From positions 1 through 18,448 of the forward strand of contig JAPLDC010000397.1 in assembly GCA_026391935.1 (NCBI GenBank): a stretch of 18,448 nucleotides of DNA, read 5' to 3'. Numbering within the stretch: position 1 is the first letter of the stretch; each line of letters opens with the position of its first letter. A program made the position numbers and the translations under genes. The notes beneath the pieces were generated by a model that was not told the DNA's origin, ran no database searches, and saw only the letters and a program-made list of their open reading frames with translations. Below are positions 15,009 to 18,448 of this stretch, piece after piece. This stretch comes from Bacteroidota bacterium (lineage in GTDB: Bacteria; Bacteroidota; Bacteroidia; 2-12-FULL-35-15).

Positions 15009-15009
15009 A

Positions 15010-15726
15010 ATGATATCCGTACATAATTTACATAAAAGTTTTGGCAAACTGAAAGTATTGGATGACGTCAATGTTACATTAGAAGCAGGACAAGTTGTTG
15101 CACTGATCGGGCCCAATGGTTCAGGGAAAACAACTTTCATCCGTTCAATTTTGGGAATGGTAAAACCTGAACAAGGCAGTATCCTTTATAATGGTCAAGA
15201 GATTCTAAAAGCATGGAAATATCGTGAAAATATTGGCTATATGCCGCAATTAGCAAAATTCCCTGAACGCATCCAAGTCAAAGAATTATTAGACATGATG
15301 AAGGATATCAGAAAAAATAACAAAGTTGATAATATTGATGAAGAGTTGATTGAATTGTTCGATCTTAAAAAAATATATCAAAAAAGAACAGGAACACTTT
15401 CAGGCGGGACTAAACAAAAAGTCAGTGCCGCACTAACATTTTTATTTAATCCGAACGTTCTTATTTTGGATGAGCCAACAACAGGACTTGATCCTGTTTC
15501 AGCTGAGATTCTTAAAAATAAAATTACGAAAGAACAATCCAAACAAAAACTTGTACTGATTACTTCACATATACTAAGTGATATAGAAGAAGTGGCTTCA
15601 CATGTAATGTATCTTCATGAAGGGAAAATGCAATTCGTAAAAAGTATCGAGCAACTAAAAATGGAAACTCAGGAAGTGAGCTTGAATAAAGCCATTGTAA
15701 AAATAATGCAACAAGAAATTAAATAG
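15010..15726 (+). CDS. nosF: NosF, ATPase subunit of the NosDFY transporter
   Basis: 238 residues from the ATG at 15010; an in-frame upstream start at 14929 inside nosD is rejected because the family begins at MISVHNLHKSFGK. It is a complete ABC ATPase: Walker A GPNGSGKTT (34-42), Q-loop Gln80, signature LSGGTKQ (130-136), Walker B LILDE (151-155) and the switch His187 in LITSHILSD. It powers the NosY membrane channel together with NosD in copper-centre assembly of NosZ. The gene lies between nosD and nosY with 1-base and 10-base spacers. Confidence 0.96.
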   Translation: MISVHNLHKSFGKLKVLDDVNVTLEAGQVVALIGPNGSGKTTFIRSILGMVKPEQGSILYNGQEILKAWKYRENIGYMPQLAKFPERIQVKELLDMMKDIRKNNKVDNIDEELIELFDLKKIYQKRTGTLSGGTKQKVSAALTFLFNPNVLILDEPTTGLDPVSAEILKNKITKEQSKQKLVLITSHILSDIEEVASHVMYLHEGKMQFVKSIEQLKMETQEVSLNKAIVKIMQQEIK

Positions 15727-15736
15727 AAAAAACTAA

Positions 15737-16504
15737 ATGAGTAGAATTATTAAATATGTAATGTTTGATATCCTTCGAAATAGGTTTGTGATTGGATACT
15801 GCTTATTTATTATGCTGATCACTTTCGGCTTATTGGGACTTGAAGAAGGAAGCTCAAAATCTACACTCAGCTTACTGAATATCGTACTGCTGGTTGTTCC
15901 GCTTATCAGTGTAGTATTTGCAACCATCCATTTTTATAACTCCTACGAATTTATGGAACTTTTACTTTCTCAACCCGTTCGCAGATCAACGATAATTTAC
16001 AGTGAATATTTTGGAGTGAGTTGCTCTCTTTCATTTGCATTCGCTATTGGAATGGGGGTTCCATTGATATTTTTAAATCAAGGATTGGTTTCTGTTTATT
16101 TATTATTAAGTGGCATCGTGCTTACTTTTGTTTTCGTTTCAATTGCACTGCTTGGGGCTGTTAATTCTAAAGATAAAGCCCGTGGAATTGGTACATCATT
16201 ATTACTTTGGTTTTTCTTTACAGCTATCTATGATGGTTTAGTCTTATTGATCATGTTTAGTTTTAGCGACTATCCGATAGAAAAATATCTCTTAGCATTT
16301 ATCTCATTAAACCCAATAGACCTTGCCAGAGTAGCCATTCTGCTTCAAATGGACACCGCAGTATTAATGGGATATACTGGAGCTGTTTTTAGTGAATTTT
16401 TTAATAGTTGGGAAGGATTAATATTTGCATCAGGACTATTATTATTATGGGCGATTCTACCAATGCTATTAACTGTAAGAATATTTAAGAGAAAAGATTT
16501 ATGA
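15737..16504 (+). CDS. nosY: NosY, membrane subunit of the NosDFY transporter
   Basis: 255 residues with six predicted membrane helices (about 14-34, 47-66, 95-115, 120-143, 155-178, 228-248), the ABC-2 permease layout. It starts with the typical cytoplasmic elbow helix IIKYVMFDILRNRF. The motif SYEFMELLLSQPVRRSTII between helices 2 and 3 is the NosY/ABC-2 coupling region (usually ..LLLaQPi.R). SLNPIDLARV before the last helix is also typical. It pairs with NosF. Its stop codon overlaps the next gene's start (ATGA at 16501-16504). Confidence 0.94.
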   Translation: MSRIIKYVMFDILRNRFVIGYCLFIMLITFGLLGLEEGSSKSTLSLLNIVLLVVPLISVVFATIHFYNSYEFMELLLSQPVRRSTIIYSEYFGVSCSLSFAFAIGMGVPLIFLNQGLVSVYLLLSGIVLTFVFVSIALLGAVNSKDKARGIGTSLLLWFFFTAIYDGLVLLIMFSFSDYPIEKYLLAFISLNPIDLARVAILLQMDTAVLMGYTGAVFSEFFNSWEGLIFASGLLLLWAILPMLLTVRIFKRKDL

Positions 16505-17760
16505 TTAGAATAAATAACAACTGGATAAGAATTGCATTATTAAACTTTTTGGTTGTCGCAACTTTAGGAACATTTTTGAGATTTGCATTTATAAAAGAAT
16601 TATTTTTTCTCGATTATCTGCATTTCCAAACGGCACATTGGCATTTAGCCATCTTTGGCTGGATCTATCAGGCAATGTATGTATTCATAATTGGAGCTTT
16701 TCTCTCACCTGAACAGCAAGCACAAAAAAAATATCACACACTTTTTTGGCTGAACCAAACCTTGATCATCATTGTTTTTCTTACGCTTATAACTAAAGGA
16801 TATAGCTTTTTTTCAGTCGATGAGGACATTTGTTTTGTGGTTCTTATCGGCGGTTTTGTATTTTCCATACTAAAAGATCTGAAAATTTCATCAGGATCTA
16901 AAAGCATCATTTCATCCGAGTTTCTGAAGATCGCTTTCTTCTTTCTTCTTTTATCATTCATTGGGATCATTTCAATTATACCGATAGAACTACTTTTCAG
17001 CGCGAAACGAAGTATTTTATATTATCTGAGCAGTCAATTTTTTCTACATTTCCAATACAATGGCTGGTTTATCTTTGGAATATTTTCTTTGTTCTTCAAA
17101 ATGATAGAAAACTTTGGAATAGAAATTAATACTGAAAAATTCCGGCAATTTAAATGGTTGTCATTTTCTGCAGCATTGATCACATATTTTCTAAATATTT
17201 TTTGGGGCTACCCCGGACATTTGGTATTTCTATGGATAGCATCTTTAGGCGGCGGAATTATTCAGCTGTCAGCACTTCTTATTATAAGAAAAGACGTTTC
17301 AAAGATCTTCGGAGAATTAAAACCTCATTTAAATTCAGTGACCGCTGCATTAATGAAATTTTCTTATATCTCATTTTGCATAAAACTTACTTTACAAGTG
17401 ATCATTGCTTACCCTGATCTCGCAAGCGTTGCATTAACGATCAGAAATTACACCATCGCTTATTTTCATTTGGTTTTTCTTTGCATCGCAAGTGTTTTCC
17501 TTTTTGCATGGAACGTACAATTTAATAAACTAAAACTGATACAAAAAAACTCACATACAGGTATTTATGTTTTCAGTTTATCTATTTTGTCTGTCGAACT
17601 TTTACTCTTTTTACAAGGAACATTATTATGGATGGGAGTCGGCTTTATGACCTTTTATTATGAATCCATATTTTTATTGACACTGGCAATCCCAATCGGT
17701 ATCGTTTTGATCCTATTTAAAAATATGAAGCATTCAAATTTTGACAATATTAACAAATAA
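16501..17760 (+). CDS. Polytopic membrane protein distantly like heme-copper oxidase subunit I
   Basis: 419 residues, about 12 hydrophobic helices, few polar loops. His residues are concentrated in or near membrane segments: His41, His46 and His48 in HFQTAHWHLAIFGW, His183 in FFLHFQYNGWF, His240 in GYPGHLVF and His323 in AYFHLVF. The FLRFAF...HWHLAIFGW and HFQYNGW stretches recall a Bacteroidota family of cytochrome-oxidase-subunit-I-like proteins with H-x-H in helix 2. I do not see the paired His-His of helix 7 or the H-x-H of helix 10 that a full heme-copper active site needs, so catalytic activity is doubtful; heme b or copper binding is possible. It is translationally coupled to nosY, arguing for a function in N2O respiration or NO handling. 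Function not assigned. Confidence 0.85.
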   Translation: MIRINNNWIRIALLNFLVVATLGTFLRFAFIKELFFLDYLHFQTAHWHLAIFGWIYQAMYVFIIGAFLSPEQQAQKKYHTLFWLNQTLIIIVFLTLITKGYSFFSVDEDICFVVLIGGFVFSILKDLKISSGSKSIISSEFLKIAFFFLLLSFIGIISIIPIELLFSAKRSILYYLSSQFFLHFQYNGWFIFGIFSLFFKMIENFGIEINTEKFRQFKWLSFSAALITYFLNIFWGYPGHLVFLWIASLGGGIIQLSALLIIRKDVSKIFGELKPHLNSVTAALMKFSYISFCIKLTLQVIIAYPDLASVALTIRNYTIAYFHLVFLCIASVFLFAWNVQFNKLKLIQKNSHTGIYVFSLSILSVELLLFLQGTLLWMGVGFMTFYYESIFLLTLAIPIGIVLILFKNMKHSNFDNINK

Positions 17761-17773
17761 AAAATAGTATAAA

Positions 17774-18205
17774 ATGCTAACCAACACTTGTAAAACTGCC
17801 ATAAAAGCTGTGGTTTATCTCGCATCAAAACAAAAAGGTGCAGAGAAAATAGCGGTCAAAGAAATTTCTGAACACATTGATGGTAGTATTCATACTATTG
17901 GAAAAGTATTGCAAATATTAGTCCGACAAGGTGTTATCAATAGTGTAAAAGGACCATCAGGTGGATTTTTCCTAAATGAAAAACAATTACATCAACCGAT
18001 AATAAGGGTAATTGAAGCTGTTGACGGATTGCAGATATTTGAAAAGTGTGGATTAGGTTTGGCAAATTGTTCAGGAGATCACCCTTGTCCGATCCATAAA
18101 CAATACGGAAAACCAAGGGATATGATCAAAAAAATATTTACGGATACAAAAATTTTAGATTTGATAAATCCATTAAACAAAGGGATGACCTATTTAATAA
18201 AATAA
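17774..18205 (+). CDS. Rrf2-family transcription regulator, probable Fe-S sensor (NsrR/IscR-like)
   Basis: 143 residues. The N-terminal winged helix-turn-helix of the Rrf2 family is clear: CKTAIKAVVYLAS, VKEISEHIDGSIHTIGKVLQ and the wing VKGPSGGFFLNE. The C-terminal region carries Cys92, Cys99 and Cys105 (C-x6-C-x5-C), close to the three-Cys clusters of NsrR and IscR that hold a [2Fe-2S] or [4Fe-4S] centre. NsrR responds to NO, so a regulator of this kind fits an operon for N2O reduction; NO versus iron-sulfur or redox status cannot be decided here. It is the last gene of the operon, 13 bases after the preceding one. A possible target is the inverted repeat at 9410-9426. Confidence 0.9.
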   Translation: MLTNTCKTAIKAVVYLASKQKGAEKIAVKEISEHIDGSIHTIGKVLQILVRQGVINSVKGPSGGFFLNEKQLHQPIIRVIEAVDGLQIFEKCGLGLANCSGDHPCPIHKQYGKPRDMIKKIFTDTKILDLINPLNKGMTYLIK

Positions 18206-18306
18206 TTCCGGTTATCTAAAATACCATCGACCAAATTTATTTTACTGCCTAATTAAAAATTTATTCCGTTTCAGAACTTTTTTCTGGCAAGGATCAATTC
18301 TGCTTT

Positions 18307-18448
18307 CTAAGATATTCTACTCCAATTTGTGCGATTGCTATTCATCTTCAAAAAATGATAGGCGATATTGCTATTCTCCGGGTTTTCAAGATTCATATCC
18401 TCCGACAATAATTCAATCGCCATATTTCTTGCTGCATGTAAAATCTGA
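18307..18448 (-). CDS. recG: C-terminal end of RecG-like DNA helicase (partial)
   Basis: 47 codons including the stop TAG (18307-18309); the frame continues beyond the right edge. The peptide QILHAARNMAIELLSEDMNL, then ENPENSNIAY, and the ending TNWSRIS matches what I recall of the C-terminus of Bacteroidota RecG (AARnAA..il..D..L...eN, final W-S-x-I-S/G). RecG is an ATP-dependent helicase acting on branched DNA. The call rests on a short tail only. It is convergent with the nos operon; the 100-base spacer between them has no clear terminator. Confidence 0.6.
   Translation of the reverse strand, partial: QILHAARNMAIELLSEDMNLENPENSNIAYHFLKMNSNRTNWSRIS

Noticed and set aside
14929..15009. Upstream extension of nosF inside nosD
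   Set aside because: The ABC ATPase family starts at MISVHNLHKSFGK; the extra 27 residues are out-of-frame nosD sequence.
1..18448. CRISPR arrays, tRNA or rRNA genes, insertion sequences
   Set aside because: No regularly spaced repeats, cloverleaf-like sequences or transposase genes were seen on either strand.

Overview
The window looks like chromosomal DNA from a Bacteroidota bacterium. It is AT-rich, and several genes are preceded by the TAnnTTTG-type -7 element of that phylum rather than E. coli-type promoters. Genes lack clear Shine-Dalgarno sequences, many exported proteins are lipoproteins with a Cys after the signal peptide, and the family variants match that group (Bacteroidota PheT, a MutS-like protein with membrane segments, clade II NosZ). 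I cannot assign a genus.

Left part (1-9000). At the left edge is the 5' end of a minus-strand gene for an exported, probably BamA/TamA-like outer-membrane protein; it runs off the window. Next comes a two-gene unit, a lipoprotein (449-1324) and a small secreted protein (1337-1792), both of unknown function, closed by a strong terminator. pheT follows on the minus strand, then a membrane-anchored MutS-like ATPase on the plus strand. tex on the minus strand is broken: its two halves are in different frames and about 70 residues of conserved central sequence are missing at the junction. The spacers carry two families of short dispersed repeats. Family A has two copies in opposite orientation, both between convergent genes. 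Family B has several degenerate copies, one of them inside the tex coding sequence.

Right part (9000-18205) is a nitrous oxide reductase (nos) operon of the clade II, Sec-exported type. Its 630-base upstream region contains two FNR/CRP-like boxes, a candidate promoter, an inverted repeat near the predicted transcription start and a strong leader hairpin. Gene order: FAS1 (fasciclin) lipoprotein, mono-heme cytochrome c lipoprotein, nosZ, a terminator-like hairpin, a NosB-position membrane protein, nosL, nosD, nosF, nosY, a polytopic His-containing membrane protein distantly like heme-copper oxidase subunit I, and an Rrf2-family regulator with three Cys suited to an Fe-S cluster. Genes after the hairpin are packed tightly or overlap (ATGA junctions at nosL/nosD and nosY/next gene).

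Inferred working: NosZ reduces N2O to N2 in the periplasm. The cytochrome c probably delivers electrons. NosD/F/Y plus the copper chaperone NosL mature the copper centres. The Rrf2 protein probably senses NO or redox state and, with an FNR/CRP-type factor, controls the operon. No nosR, nosX, nir or nor genes are visible here. The right edge holds the 3' end of a minus-strand gene that reads like the C-terminus of recG.
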